A DNA stretch of 17,425 nucleotides from JBBRHH01 sp038222915 (GCA_038222915.1 JBBRHH010000053.1:1-17425), one strand, 5' to 3'; counted from the first letter of the stretch, positions 1-7,113 are shown. The notes: generated by a model from the letters alone, not told the origin. Translations and numbers: made by a program.

Positions 1-1
1 G

Positions 2-907
2 TGCCAGAAAGTACTCATTATCGACGACGACAGCGCCATTCACGCGCTGATCATCGCGCGGCTCAGCAGCCAGAGAATGGAATTTTCATCCGCGTATGAT
101 GGCCAGTCCGGCCTGATCCGCGCCAACGAAACCAGGCCCGATCTGATTCTGCTCGATCTGGATATGCCGCGCATGGACGGCTACGAAGTCTGTCGTCGTC
201 TGAAGGCAGATCCTTCCACGCAGGCCATACCAATCCTCTTTCTGACCGCCCGTGGATCGATCGATTACCGAGTCCGCGGCCTGGACCTGGGTGCGATGGA
301 TTACATCAGCAAACCTTTTGATCCAAGCGAGCTGCGGGCGCGCATTGGCGTGGGACTCCGCAACAAGCATCGAATAGATCATCTCAGCGACCGCGCCATG
401 ATTGACGAGCATACGGGACTGTACAACCGCGCCTACTTCGATCGACGGCTCGAGTCGGATCTGGCATTGGCGCTACGTTCAGGGCGGCCACTGGCCTGCG
501 TTCGTGTTGCGCTCGATGGCGTCAAGGCAATCCAGGAACGACACGGTTCCAACGCACTGGGCCGCGCCATCAACGACATAGCGCGGGGCCTGGAGAAAAC
601 CTGCCGCAAGGAAGATGTACTCTGCCGCTTTGCCGCCGACGAATTTGCCATTCTCGCGTGCGATGCCGACCCGGAATATGTCCAGGTCTTCGTAGAACGG
701 CTGCGCGATGCCGTGACCCACGCAACCCGCTTTGAAGACGACACCGTGGTTCGCATCACCTGCAGCTTCGGCGTCGCCATCTCGCGATTCTCATTTGGAC
801 GGTCCATCGTACATGCCGCCGGCGCTTCGCTTTATCACGCGCGGCAGGCGGGTGGCAATTGCATCAATGTTGGGTCGGAACTGTCGGAACTACGCGTCGC
901 GGTTTGA
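2..907 (+). CDS. Response regulator with degenerate GGDEF domain (5' partial)
   Basis: PleD-like protein cut by the left edge of the window: the reading frame is open from base 2 and starts inside the first strand of the receiver (KVLIIDDDSAIH), so only a few residues are missing. The ATG at 77 is internal and not the real start. The receiver keeps its acidic pocket (DDD), phospho-acceptor Asp in LLDLDMP, switch Thr in FLTARG and Lys in SKPFDP. A GGDEF-type domain follows, recognisable from DEHTGLYNR and a late CSFGVA. Its signature is AADEF (632-646) instead of GGDEF, and the usual first metal-binding Asp of the DxDxFK motif is Ala (509-511). By family knowledge such a domain should not make c-di-GMP; it may bind GTP or act in protein contacts (inference). 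It is first of five tandem regulators, 39 nt before the next. Confidence 0.9.
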   Translation, partial: CQKVLIIDDDSAIHALIIARLSSQRMEFSSAYDGQSGLIRANETRPDLILLDLDMPRMDGYEVCRRLKADPSTQAIPILFLTARGSIDYRVRGLDLGAMDYISKPFDPSELRARIGVGLRNKHRIDHLSDRAMIDEHTGLYNRAYFDRRLESDLALALRSGRPLACVRVALDGVKAIQERHGSNALGRAINDIARGLEKTCRKEDVLCRFAADEFAILACDADPEYVQVFVERLRDAVTHATRFEDDTVVRITCSFGVAISRFSFGRSIVHAAGASLYHARQAGGNCINVGSELSELRVAV

Positions 908-934
908 CCAGGCACGAGCAAAGGACTTTTTATC

Positions 935-949
935 AGGGAGTATGTTATG
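935..949 (+). promoter_or_regulatory. Ribosome binding site and start of second regulator
   Basis: CAGGGAG, six bases, then ATGTC. The same arrangement, differing at only two of the six spacer bases, precedes the third regulator at 1551-1568. This supports both start choices and descent of the two genes by duplication. Confidence 0.75.
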
Positions 950-1495
950 TCGCAAAGAGTTTTGATCGCTGATGATTCGGCGCCGTTGCACAAGCTGATC
1001 TGCGCCCATCTGGCCGCCGAGTCGCTCGACCTGCACTCGGTGTACGACGGAGAATCCGCATTGGCAACGATTCCGTCTCTCCGCCCGGACCTCGTGCTGC
1101 TGGACGTCGACATGCCAGGCATCAATGGTTTCGAAGTGTGCCGTCAGCTCAAGGAATCGGATGAGACGCACACCATACCGATCATTTTCCTCACCGCGGC
1201 AGCATCTTCAGAGGCCAAACTCCTCGGATTCGATCTGCATGCCATGGACTATATTACAAAGCCATTTGAGCCGACCGATCTTCTTGCCCGGGTCAGGGTG
1301 GCGTTGCGCACCAAGCTGCTGCTCGACCTCGTCCCGGCCAGCCGCGTAGGCGATGATGGCGAACGTGCGACCAGGCGTCGGGCAATATCAGGCCATCGCA
1401 TCAACGCCCGACTGAAATTTACCGACTTGCTGGCGGCCCGTGGCGCAAACCCGTGGAACCGGGTCGCACCGGACCAAACCGTAATAATTAACTAA
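947..1495 (+). CDS. Single-domain (CheY-like) response regulator
   Basis: The 182-residue protein has one receiver domain in about residues 1-125 and a short basic tail with no domain I recognise. The pocket is intact: ADD near the N-terminus, Asp in LLDVDMP, Thr in FLTAAA and Lys in ITKPFEP. The start is the ATG at 947, six bases after an AGGGAG ribosome binding site (935-940). The receiver closely resembles those of the genes on either side. Its tail begins where the neighbours' GGDEF domain would start, so it could be a duplicate that lost its output domain (inference). With no effector it should act by protein contact or as a phosphate relay or sink. The cognate kinase is not in view. Confidence 0.9.
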   Translation: MSQRVLIADDSAPLHKLICAHLAAESLDLHSVYDGESALATIPSLRPDLVLLDVDMPGINGFEVCRQLKESDETHTIPIIFLTAAASSEAKLLGFDLHAMDYITKPFEPTDLLARVRVALRTKLLLDLVPASRVGDDGERATRRRAISGHRINARLKFTDLLAARGANPWNRVAPDQTVIIN

Positions 1496-1551
1496 TCCGC
1501 CCCGCCGACAAACTCGATCATGTTGAGAGAGGCTGTTGTGTGGATAAGAAC

Positions 1552-1566
1552 AGGGAGAATGCTATG
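1552..1566 (+). promoter_or_regulatory. Ribosome binding site fixing the start of the third regulator
   Basis: AGGGAG at 1552-1557 is six bases before ATG 1564. It argues against the longer reading from GTG 1540, which would place this site within the coding sequence. Confidence 0.75.
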
Positions 1567-2466
1567 TCAAAAACAGTGTTGGTGATCGACGATTCGGTAC
1601 TGCTCCACAAACTTATCGCGACGCATCTCGAGGCTGAGGGACTGGACCTGCAGTCTGCCTACGACGGCGAATCTGCGCTGGCGATGGCGATTAAGCTGCG
1701 GCCAAGCCTGATCTTGTTGGACGTGGACATGCCGCAACTCGACGGCTTCGAGGTCTGCCGCCGTCTGAAGGCAAACTCTTCCACCACGACCATTCCGGTC
1801 ATCTTTCTCACCGGCGACTCGATGATGGAAGACAAGGTTAAAGGGCTCGACCTTGGCGCAATGGATTATGTGACCAAGCCGTTCAAGCCCGAAGAACTCC
1901 GGGCACGGGTGCGCTCTGCGTTGCGTGCAAAAAACCAGCTCGACAAACGGGCCATGCTCGATGGTCTTACCGGCCTCTGGAACATGACCTATCTCGAAGA
2001 GCACCTTGCCGCACAGCTTTCGCTTGCCAACCGCTCCGGCCGGCCTGTCGCCTGCATTGTGGCCAATGTCGACCACCTCAAGGCAATCAACAACAAGCAT
2101 GGCCTTCCACTCGGCGATGAAGTGTTGCGATCGGTGGCCCAGATCTGCCTCAGCCAGTGCCGGGCCGAAGACGCCATCTGCCACTCCTCTGGCGGCAAGT
2201 TTGTCATGCTCCTCTCCGGAACCACCCGCGTGGGCGCTGCCCGTCTTGCCGATCGGCTGCGGGCTGAAGTTCAACGCCAACTGGCAACCCGCGGCGGCGT
2301 TGAGATCAGCGTCACGTGCAGCTTCGGAGTGGCCGATTCGCTCATCGCCGGAGACGCTGCACTTTTGGACCGCGCCGATACGGCGTTGTTCCGCGCCAAG
2401 CAGAACGGCCGAAACTGTGTCTTCATCGCGCGTCAGCCCGGAGACGACATTCGCGCTGTCGCTTGA
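1564..2466 (+). CDS. Response regulator with degenerate GGDEF domain
   Basis: The protein is 300 residues: a PleD-type receiver (about 1-120) followed by a GGDEF-type domain (about 130-295). The receiver keeps IDD, the Asp in LLDVDMP, Thr in FLTGDS and Lys in VTKPFKP. The output domain is recognisable from DGLTGLWN and CSFGVA, but where GGDEF should stand the sequence reads SGGKF (residues 209-213), so the metal-binding Asp/Glu and catalytic Glu are replaced. The first Asp of DxDxFK is Asn168. Cyclase activity is very unlikely on family knowledge. An in-frame GTG at 1540 would add eight residues but would put the AGGGAG at 1552-1557 inside the gene; the ATG at 1564 sits six bases after it and is preferred. 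A 68-nt gap separates it from the preceding gene. Confidence 0.9.
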   Translation: MSKTVLVIDDSVLLHKLIATHLEAEGLDLQSAYDGESALAMAIKLRPSLILLDVDMPQLDGFEVCRRLKANSSTTTIPVIFLTGDSMMEDKVKGLDLGAMDYVTKPFKPEELRARVRSALRAKNQLDKRAMLDGLTGLWNMTYLEEHLAAQLSLANRSGRPVACIVANVDHLKAINNKHGLPLGDEVLRSVAQICLSQCRAEDAICHSSGGKFVMLLSGTTRVGAARLADRLRAEVQRQLATRGGVEISVTCSFGVADSLIAGDAALLDRADTALFRAKQNGRNCVFIARQPGDDIRAVA

Positions 2467-2556
2467 TCGGTAAAACACCGTATTCGCAGGTAAACACGCA
2501 TTTGCTATTCGGTTGCCGTACATGTCCGGACGAAAAATGACTTGGAGGCTCAGGTG

Positions 2557-3012
2557 ATGCTCCGAAAGATTGTGCTGATCGACGACGACGCCTTGATTCA
2601 CTCCCTGGTGCGCGCGCACCTCGCCGGCGAGCCCGTCGAAGTTCTCTCCGCACGCGATGGCACGTCCGGCCTCGAACTCGCCGAGCGCGAGCTCCCCGAC
2701 CTGGTGCTGCTTGACGTGGACATGCCCGCGCCGGATGGCTTCGAAGTTTGCCGGCGGCTGCGCGAAGACCCCATCACCATGAATCTCCCGGTGATCTTCC
2801 TGACCGCCGCTGGGTCGACCGCGCAAAAGGTCAGCGGACTGGAACTGGGCGCTGCCGATTACATCACAAAACCTTTTGCTCCAGACGAGCTGGTTGCCCG
2901 CGTTCGCGCGGCCTTGCGGACCAAGGCGCGATTCGACTTCCTCGCCGCACGTCGCGTCGAGAAATTTATGTCGGTACCAATCGAACGAGGCGGAACCGTC
3001 TCGAGTCGATAG
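2557..3012 (+). CDS. Single-domain (CheY-like) response regulator
   Basis: The 151-residue protein has one receiver domain (about residues 1-122) and a tail of about 30 residues rich in Arg and Ser. Conserved sites are present: IDDD, Asp in LLDVDMP, Thr in FLTAAG and Lys in ITKPFAP. GGAGG at 2544-2548 lies eight bases before the ATG at 2557. A TTG at 2542 would overlap that site and is less likely. The receiver resembles the three upstream ones closely, with the same LLDVDMP...DGFEVCRRL stretch, which indicates tandem duplication. The next regulator starts 11 bases after its stop, so the two are probably co-transcribed. No effector is visible; it should signal by protein contact or phosphotransfer. 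Confidence 0.88.
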   Translation: MLRKIVLIDDDALIHSLVRAHLAGEPVEVLSARDGTSGLELAERELPDLVLLDVDMPAPDGFEVCRRLREDPITMNLPVIFLTAAGSTAQKVSGLELGAADYITKPFAPDELVARVRAALRTKARFDFLAARRVEKFMSVPIERGGTVSSR

Positions 3013-3023
3013 GGGAATGTGCT

Positions 3024-3638
3024 ATGACGTTTCGATGGCACGGCAAGTCGTACGATACACGCGATATGATCGCGCACGACACCGGCAACCCCGCGATGCC
3101 GCTGATCTATCAAGACCGCGACAATCATCACGTGTTTGTCCTGAGAATCGACCGTCTCGACGGCGCGGAGATCTACCGGGCAACCACGACCGAAACGCTG
3201 ATGCTGGCGCAGCGATACAATCTGCCCGGCATTGTAAACGCCGACACGTCAACGACCGGCGTCGAGCCGTCGCCGGAGCAGCCGCACCGCTGTGATGCGC
3301 TGCTGGTGGAAGACGACGGTGCAAGCCGCCACGCCCTCAGCCGCCTCTTAAGCCACAGCGGCTATGAAACCTCCTCCGCCGCGACTATCGCCGAGGCCGA
3401 AACCAAACTCAAAGAGCAACCGCGCTGCGTCATCCTCGATCTAAATCTCCCGGATGGTGTCGGCACCGTTCTCCTAGAACGCATCCGCAGGCAAAAACTA
3501 CCCATCAAAGTCGCCATCACCACCGGAACAACCGATCCGGAACTGCTTCTTGACGTCAAAGAGCTCCACCCGGATGTCATATTCAAAAAACCGCTCAACC
3601 TCTCCGAAGTGATGCGCTGGCTGGATGCCGCCGCCTAG
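3024..3638 (+). CDS. Response regulator with unknown N-terminal domain and C-terminal receiver
   Basis: The 204-residue protein is built in reverse order to its neighbours: about 85 residues of unrecognised sequence, a short linker, then a receiver from about residue 91. The receiver has E96-D97-D98, phospho-acceptor D139 (VILDLNLPDG), T166/T167 and K189, so it should be phosphorylatable. It is clearly more diverged than the four upstream receivers and lacks their LLDxDMP signature. The N-terminus contains a predicted strand-rich stretch followed by a helix rich in Thr, Ala and Leu (TTTETLMLAQRYNLPG). The start at 3024 follows AGGGGA (3011-3016), which overlaps the previous stop codon. The frame is open far upstream (to 2748), but that part only shadows the preceding receiver. 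It may be a specialised relay partner of the array (inference). Confidence 0.85.
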   Translation: MTFRWHGKSYDTRDMIAHDTGNPAMPLIYQDRDNHHVFVLRIDRLDGAEIYRATTTETLMLAQRYNLPGIVNADTSTTGVEPSPEQPHRCDALLVEDDGASRHALSRLLSHSGYETSSAATIAEAETKLKEQPRCVILDLNLPDGVGTVLLERIRRQKLPIKVAITTGTTDPELLLDVKELHPDVIFKKPLNLSEVMRWLDAAA

Positions 3639-3662
3639 CACGCGCCCGGGGGCGGCATTCCA
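3622..3662 (+). terminator. Inverted repeat over the stop codon of the last regulator
   Basis: ATGCCGCC (3625-3632) and GGCGGCAT (3651-3658) form a perfect 8-bp stem around an 18-base loop containing the TAG stop. TGG and CCA extend it past one bulged T. There is no T tract afterwards, so it is not a standard intrinsic terminator. It could end or stabilise the regulator transcript. Confidence 0.35.
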
Positions 3663-3695
3663 AAGAACCCATTTGTCCAATAAGATCGCGGCCAG

Positions 3696-4694
3696 ATGAG
3701 CACCATGGAAACGTATTCGGAGGCGGTGCCCCGAGCGGCGGGTCGGCGCTGGCCGACGACGCTGTGGGTTGGCCTCATCATCATGATCGCCTGCGAAGCA
3801 CTGTTGTTCAGCGACGTGTCGTTGTCAAACCGCGGAGCGGTGCACACACAAATTCAGGTCCAGGCCATTCAGCGTCAAAAGCCCCACGGCACGTTTGGCA
3901 CGTCGGCACGGTGGGTCGCGGAAAATATGACGCCGCTGGTGTGGGTGGGATACGTCATTTTCCTTGAAGGTGTCCTGGTTCTTCAGACCGGAACCAGCCC
4001 GGTTCGCCGCCGGCCGAACCATTTCGCAATGCTCACGCTCGCATCGGTAGTCATCTGGTGCGTGTTTGACTGGATCAACTTTTATTACATCCGCGCCTGG
4101 GACTACATCGGCATGCCCGAGCACTATTTCCTGCAGCGCGCCTGGGGGTATTTTCTTGCCTACGCCGCCATCGCCCCCGGCATGCTGATGAGCGGCCAAG
4201 TTCTCATCAATTTCGGATGGTTCGATTTCGCCCGCAGCTCCGGCTGGCGCATGCCCAAGTGGGCCAAGTGGGTGGCCCTCTTCGTCGGCCTCGCCATGTT
4301 CATCTGGCCCATCGTCAATCCCAACCCCGTCACCAACCTCACCCTTTGGACCAGTTTGGTCCTCCTCTTGGATCCGATCAACCAGAAGCTGGGCCGCCCC
4401 AGCATGTTCCGCGACTGGCAAAAAGGCTGGTACGGCCGAACCCTCGCCGCCTTCGCCGGCGGCCTCGCCTGTGGCTTCCTCTGGGAGTTCTGGAACTACT
4501 GGGCCCTCACCAAATGGACCTACCACCTCCCATTCCTGGGCGCGGCTGAACACGTCAAATATTTCGAAATGCCTCTCCCGGGCTTGCTCGGATTCCTCCC
4601 CTTCGGCCTCGAAGCCTGGGTCATGTGGCAATCCATGCGCATTCCACTGGATGGTTTGGTGGAAGGGCTGCCGGATGAGCGGAGTTTACTGTAA
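3696..4694 (+). CDS. Conserved polytopic membrane protein of unknown function
   Basis: The 332-residue protein has about seven or eight hydrophobic segments, roughly at residues 22-40, 79-97, 110-131, 149-172, 188-206, 247-270 and 292-313. It is unusually rich in Trp, Phe and Tyr. The most striking part is at residues 260-306, where GFLWEFWNYW is followed by KWTY, then FEMPLPGLLGFLPFGLE. I recall this pattern from uncharacterised membrane proteins in several bacterial phyla, but I cannot attach a function. Polar and aromatic residues lie within membrane segments (FDWINFYYIRAWDYIGMP at about 124-141), which could bind a ligand or cofactor. No clear ribosome binding site precedes ATG 3696; ATG 3705 is an alternative. 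It follows the regulator array on the same strand after 57 bases. Confidence 0.75.
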   Translation: MSTMETYSEAVPRAAGRRWPTTLWVGLIIMIACEALLFSDVSLSNRGAVHTQIQVQAIQRQKPHGTFGTSARWVAENMTPLVWVGYVIFLEGVLVLQTGTSPVRRRPNHFAMLTLASVVIWCVFDWINFYYIRAWDYIGMPEHYFLQRAWGYFLAYAAIAPGMLMSGQVLINFGWFDFARSSGWRMPKWAKWVALFVGLAMFIWPIVNPNPVTNLTLWTSLVLLLDPINQKLGRPSMFRDWQKGWYGRTLAAFAGGLACGFLWEFWNYWALTKWTYHLPFLGAAEHVKYFEMPLPGLLGFLPFGLEAWVMWQSMRIPLDGLVEGLPDERSLL

Positions 4695-4713
4695 CGCTCG
4701 CCGGAGATACGGC

Positions 4714-4946
4714 ATGCTGACCCCTGAAGACATCGCGATAGGGGCAATGGCCGAGTTGTTTGCTGATCAATTGCACATCGATCTTCCCACTTGGAGCAGG
4801 GAGATCGGCGCAGCGTCCGAAGCCCTTTTTTAGTAAAGTCCGCCCGAACGATGACGCGGCTTCGACGTTTCTGTGAAGCTCAATCGCCCTTGCCGTTCAA
4901 GATTCGCCGCGTGTACGTTCCACCCAATTATCTGCAGTTCGCTTAG
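4714..4946 (+). pseudogene. Small conserved protein gene broken by a single frameshift in a T run
   Basis: ATG 4714 follows GGAG (4703-4706) by seven bases and encodes 39 residues (MLTPEDIAIG... to SEALF), ending at TAG 4831-4833. In the -1 frame the sequence continues without a stop as LVKSARTMTRLRRFCEAQ and on to PPNYLQFA, ending at TAG 4944-4946. The joined product would have about 77 residues. The order of motifs (ELFADQLHIDLPTW, then ALFLVKSA, then P-PF-I-R and VPPNYL) resembles small conserved proteins I have seen whole in one frame, but I cannot name the family. The break is in six T's (4826-4831); a seventh T would restore the frame. Options are a real mutation, a sequencing error, or -1 slippage at TTT before the stop. 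It starts 19 bases after the membrane protein. Confidence 0.55.
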
Positions 4947-4981
4947 TTGACGACCGCCGACGGCGCAGAGTGTGTCACAGT

Positions 4982-5554
4982 TCAAGGAAGTAAATCAGAG
5001 ATGACGATCCGCTTTTTCGGCATGGCCAACGGAGCTATGAAGTTTCTCTTCGTAAGAATGGTCGTCTCACCAAAACGGAACCCGCCCTTGATTGATGAAT
5101 CCGCGATCGGCCGGCGGTGAACTTCCAGGCAACGATCGATCAAGTTCAGAATCCAGTAATCCGCGATTCCCGCGCGCGCATAGATGGGACGCTTGCGCTG
5201 GCGGTCCAGGCGAAGGCTAGAATCAGAAATTTCGACGACAAGGAGCGCCGTGGTCGGATGGCTCTTGTAATCGCGCGGCGATCCCGTCACGACCGCAACA
5301 TCTGGCTCCGGTTGCGATTCTTCTCCGAGATCAAGCGGACTCTGGACACGCACGAAGTATCGCGGCCCGAACAACGCTTCCAACTCCTTTTCAACCAGCT
5401 TTACCGCCACCACGTGTTCATTCTTTTGAGGCGGCATTTCAATGATCTCCCCTTCAAGAAGCTCGACGCGCCGATCCTGAAACATCTCCGTCTCTGCCAG
5501 ACGGTAGTATTCCGAACGCGTCCACTGAAAAGATCTTGGTTGTGCGAGTCGCAT
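4982..5554 (-). CDS. Uma2 family (DUF820) PD-(D/E)XK-type nuclease-like protein
   Basis: The 190-residue protein has the full length and pattern of the Uma2 family, which has a restriction-endonuclease-like fold and often occurs in many copies in planctomycetes and cyanobacteria. Visible hallmarks are RRVELLEGEIIEM (28-40), the QPEPDVAVV block with D85, the core strand LLVVEISDSS with E108, and YARAGIADYWILNL (125-138). The likely catalytic Asp/Glu pair is therefore intact. The cellular role of the family is unsettled; nuclease activity is inferred from fold. The ATG at 5554 has CCTC on the plus strand (GAGG, 5563-5566) eight bases upstream. It is a single gene, divergent from the RidA-like gene. 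Confidence 0.92.
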   Translation of the reverse strand: MRLAQPRSFQWTRSEYYRLAETEMFQDRRVELLEGEIIEMPPQKNEHVVAVKLVEKELEALFGPRYFVRVQSPLDLGEESQPEPDVAVVTGSPRDYKSHPTTALLVVEISDSSLRLDRQRKRPIYARAGIADYWILNLIDRCLEVHRRPIADSSIKGGFRFGETTILTKRNFIAPLAMPKKRIVISDLLP

Positions 5555-5571
5555 GTCGATGACCTCGTCTT

Positions 5572-5599
5572 ATTGTACGATGCCGATCATGGCGAGCAA
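5572..5599 (-). promoter_or_regulatory. Possible promoter of the Uma2 gene
   Basis: Reading the minus strand, TTGCTC (5599-5594), 16 bases, then TACAAT (5577-5572), which matches the -10 consensus at five of six positions. It lies 17 bases before the start codon, with the GAGG ribosome binding site between. The -35 is weak. Confidence 0.4.
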
Positions 5600-5660
5600 T
5601 TGGCTTTTCTAACTACCCGTACCATTTGCAAATCCTGCCCCGCAATTCGACAATCGGCGC

Positions 5661-6119
5661 ATGCTCAGTGACCGACTCGCATCCCTCAATATCGTCCTCC
5701 CGCCCATCTCCGGCCCGTTCGGCGCCTACGTCCCGGTGAAGCTCGTCGGGAATCTCATCTACGTCGCCGGCCAGTTGCCAATGAAAAACGGAAAGCTGAT
5801 CGCCGTTGGACAGGTTCCGTCGCGCTGTTCGATTGAGCAGGCTCAGGCCGGCGCACGCCAATGCGTCATTAACGCTTTGGCCGCGATTGCGGCGATTGAA
5901 GGAAGCGTCAACCTCTGCACCGGTGTCGCCCGCGTCGGCGTTTTTGTCAGCAGCGACACGGCTTTCACCGAGCAGCCCAAAGTCGCCAACGCTGCGAGTG
6001 AGTTTCTTCTGGAAATATTCGGCGAACCTGGAAAACACGTCCGCGCCGCGGTCGGCGTCAACACCCTTCCCCTCGACGCGGCCGTCGAAGTCGAATTTAT
6101 TTTCCTCGCGGCCCAATGA
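5661..6119 (+). CDS. RidA family (YjgF/YER057c/UK114) protein
   Basis: The 152-residue protein matches the longer RidA-like subgroup, whose N-terminus reads RLASLNIVLPP...GAYVPVKLVGNLIYVAGQLP. RidA proteins hydrolyse reactive enamine/imine intermediates such as 2-aminoacrylate in the cytosol; this subgroup is less well studied. The Arg that contacts the substrate carboxylate in RidA appears to be R128 (HVRAAVGVNTLP), followed by the usual closing strand AAVEVEFIFLAA. The start at 5661 fits the family N-terminus, but no ribosome binding site is obvious before it. It diverges from the Uma2 gene, with a 106-bp gap. Confidence 0.92.
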   Translation: MLSDRLASLNIVLPPISGPFGAYVPVKLVGNLIYVAGQLPMKNGKLIAVGQVPSRCSIEQAQAGARQCVINALAAIAAIEGSVNLCTGVARVGVFVSSDTAFTEQPKVANAASEFLLEIFGEPGKHVRAAVGVNTLPLDAAVEVEFIFLAAQ

Positions 6120-6213
6120 TCGCATACGGCGGGCCTAAACTCTCCGGGCCAGGCAGAGCCTCATCGTGTGCCTGGCATTTTTGGACGATAATAAGAGACG
6201 CAGCAGTAAAACA

Positions 6214-6747
6214 ATGATCAGACCCGCCACCATCTACGACGTCCCGCGGATTCAGGAGATCGTCAACAGCCACGCCGAACTGGGACGCATGCTTTTCAAA
6301 AGCCTGGCGCAACTCTACGAAAATCTGCGCGACTTCGCCGTATTTGAACTCGATGGCCAGGTCGTCGGCTGCGTCGGCCTCACGATTATCTGGGCCGATC
6401 TCTCGGAGATTCGCTCCCTCGCCGTCGACAACGCCTATAAAGGCCGAGGCATTGGCCGAAAGCTTGTCGAATGGATCGTCGCCGACGCCCGCCGACTGCA
6501 CATCCGAAAGATCATGAGCCTCACCTACGAGGAGGCGTTCTTTGAAAAGCTCGGCTTCGAAGTCGTGTCGAAAGATACGCTGCCGCTCAAAGTGTGGAGC
6601 GATTGTGTGAGATGCCCAAAGCGCGACGGCTGCGACGAAATCGCCATGGTGCTGACTCTCAACGACGTGCCGCTCGTCGAAGCCCCATTGGCCACGCCTA
6701 CGCCGCGTGGGGTTTCGATTCCGGTGTTGGAGTGGGAAGAGGATTGA
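6214..6747 (+). CDS. GNAT N-acetyltransferase, ArgA-like with a cysteine cluster
   Basis: The 177-residue protein is a single GNAT domain. The acetyl-CoA pyrophosphate-binding loop reads YKGRGIG (75-81), after LYENLRDFAVFELDGQVVGC and LSEIRSLAVD. It is followed by FFEKLGF and a C-terminal CVRCPKRDGCDE cluster (C131, C134, C140). This combination is typical of short stand-alone proteins annotated as N-acetylglutamate synthase-like, thought to act in arginine biosynthesis. That assignment is from family recognition; no arg genes are nearby. The ATG at 6214 starts right at the domain (MIRPATIYDVPRI). A GTG at 6166 would add 16 poorly fitting residues. The Cys cluster may bind zinc (inference). 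It converges with the DUF5615 gene. Confidence 0.85.
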   Translation: MIRPATIYDVPRIQEIVNSHAELGRMLFKSLAQLYENLRDFAVFELDGQVVGCVGLTIIWADLSEIRSLAVDNAYKGRGIGRKLVEWIVADARRLHIRKIMSLTYEEAFFEKLGFEVVSKDTLPLKVWSDCVRCPKRDGCDEIAMVLTLNDVPLVEAPLATPTPRGVSIPVLEWEED

Positions 6748-6751
6748 GAAG

Positions 6752-6779
6752 GCGTTCTAAAAAGGAAGAAAAAGAACGC
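6752..6779. terminator. Inverted repeat between convergent genes
   Basis: GCGTTCT (6752-6758) and AGAACGC (6773-6779) form a perfect 7-bp stem with a 14-base purine loop. It sits just after the acetyltransferase stop and overlaps the last codons of the DUF5615 gene. No T tract follows on either side, so terminator function is uncertain. Confidence 0.35.
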
Positions 6780-7107
6780 GATCGTTCCATTCGCCTTCAA
6801 GACTGCACGCATCCAGAAGAAGAAGCTCGTGGATGGCGCGACCGATCGGCATAAAGGCAGGGACCACAAAAACCCCTGTCATTCTCTGGCCGCATCTTAT
6901 CCGTTCTGACGCGAATGCGGGAATCGTATTTACGTCATGGGTCACCAGGATGCGAGCGTGCGTGGCCGTCCATTCAAGAATCAACGAGTCGTCAGTGTTC
7001 GCCAGTCCCACATCTTGTGCGCGAGTGAACTCGATAGCTGGTGCTTCGCGCAGCACACCCCGAAAAATCAAGCCATTAAAATTTTCGTCGGCAAGCAGGC
7101 GAAGCAT
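6757..7107 (-). CDS. DUF5615 family PIN-like protein, probable toxin
   Basis: The 116-residue protein opens with LLADENFNGL (D7, E8). It has AQDVGLANTDDSLI (D39, D40) and ILVTHDVNTIP (D58), the acidic positions expected of DUF5615 proteins with a Mut7-C/PIN-like nuclease fold. Such proteins are usually encoded directly after a DUF433 gene, as here: only six bases separate the two and both are on the minus strand. By analogy it would be an RNase toxin held in check by the DUF433 partner. That role is inferred from context and has been shown for only a few relatives. Length is typical for the family. Confidence 0.88.
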   Translation of the reverse strand: MLRLLADENFNGLIFRGVLREAPAIEFTRAQDVGLANTDDSLILEWTATHARILVTHDVNTIPAFASERIRCGQRMTGVFVVPAFMPIGRAIHELLLLDACSLEGEWNDRVLFLPF

Positions 7108-7113
7108 TAACGG

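Noticed and set aside
1567..2826. Long minus-strand open frame opposite the third and fourth regulators
   Set aside because: It is the antisense shadow of two clear receiver genes; the protein shows no known domain and spans their intergenic gap.
2748..3023. N-terminal extension of the fifth response regulator
   Set aside because: It overlaps the fourth receiver in another frame and has no domain; the ATG at 3024 with AGGGGA upstream is a better start.
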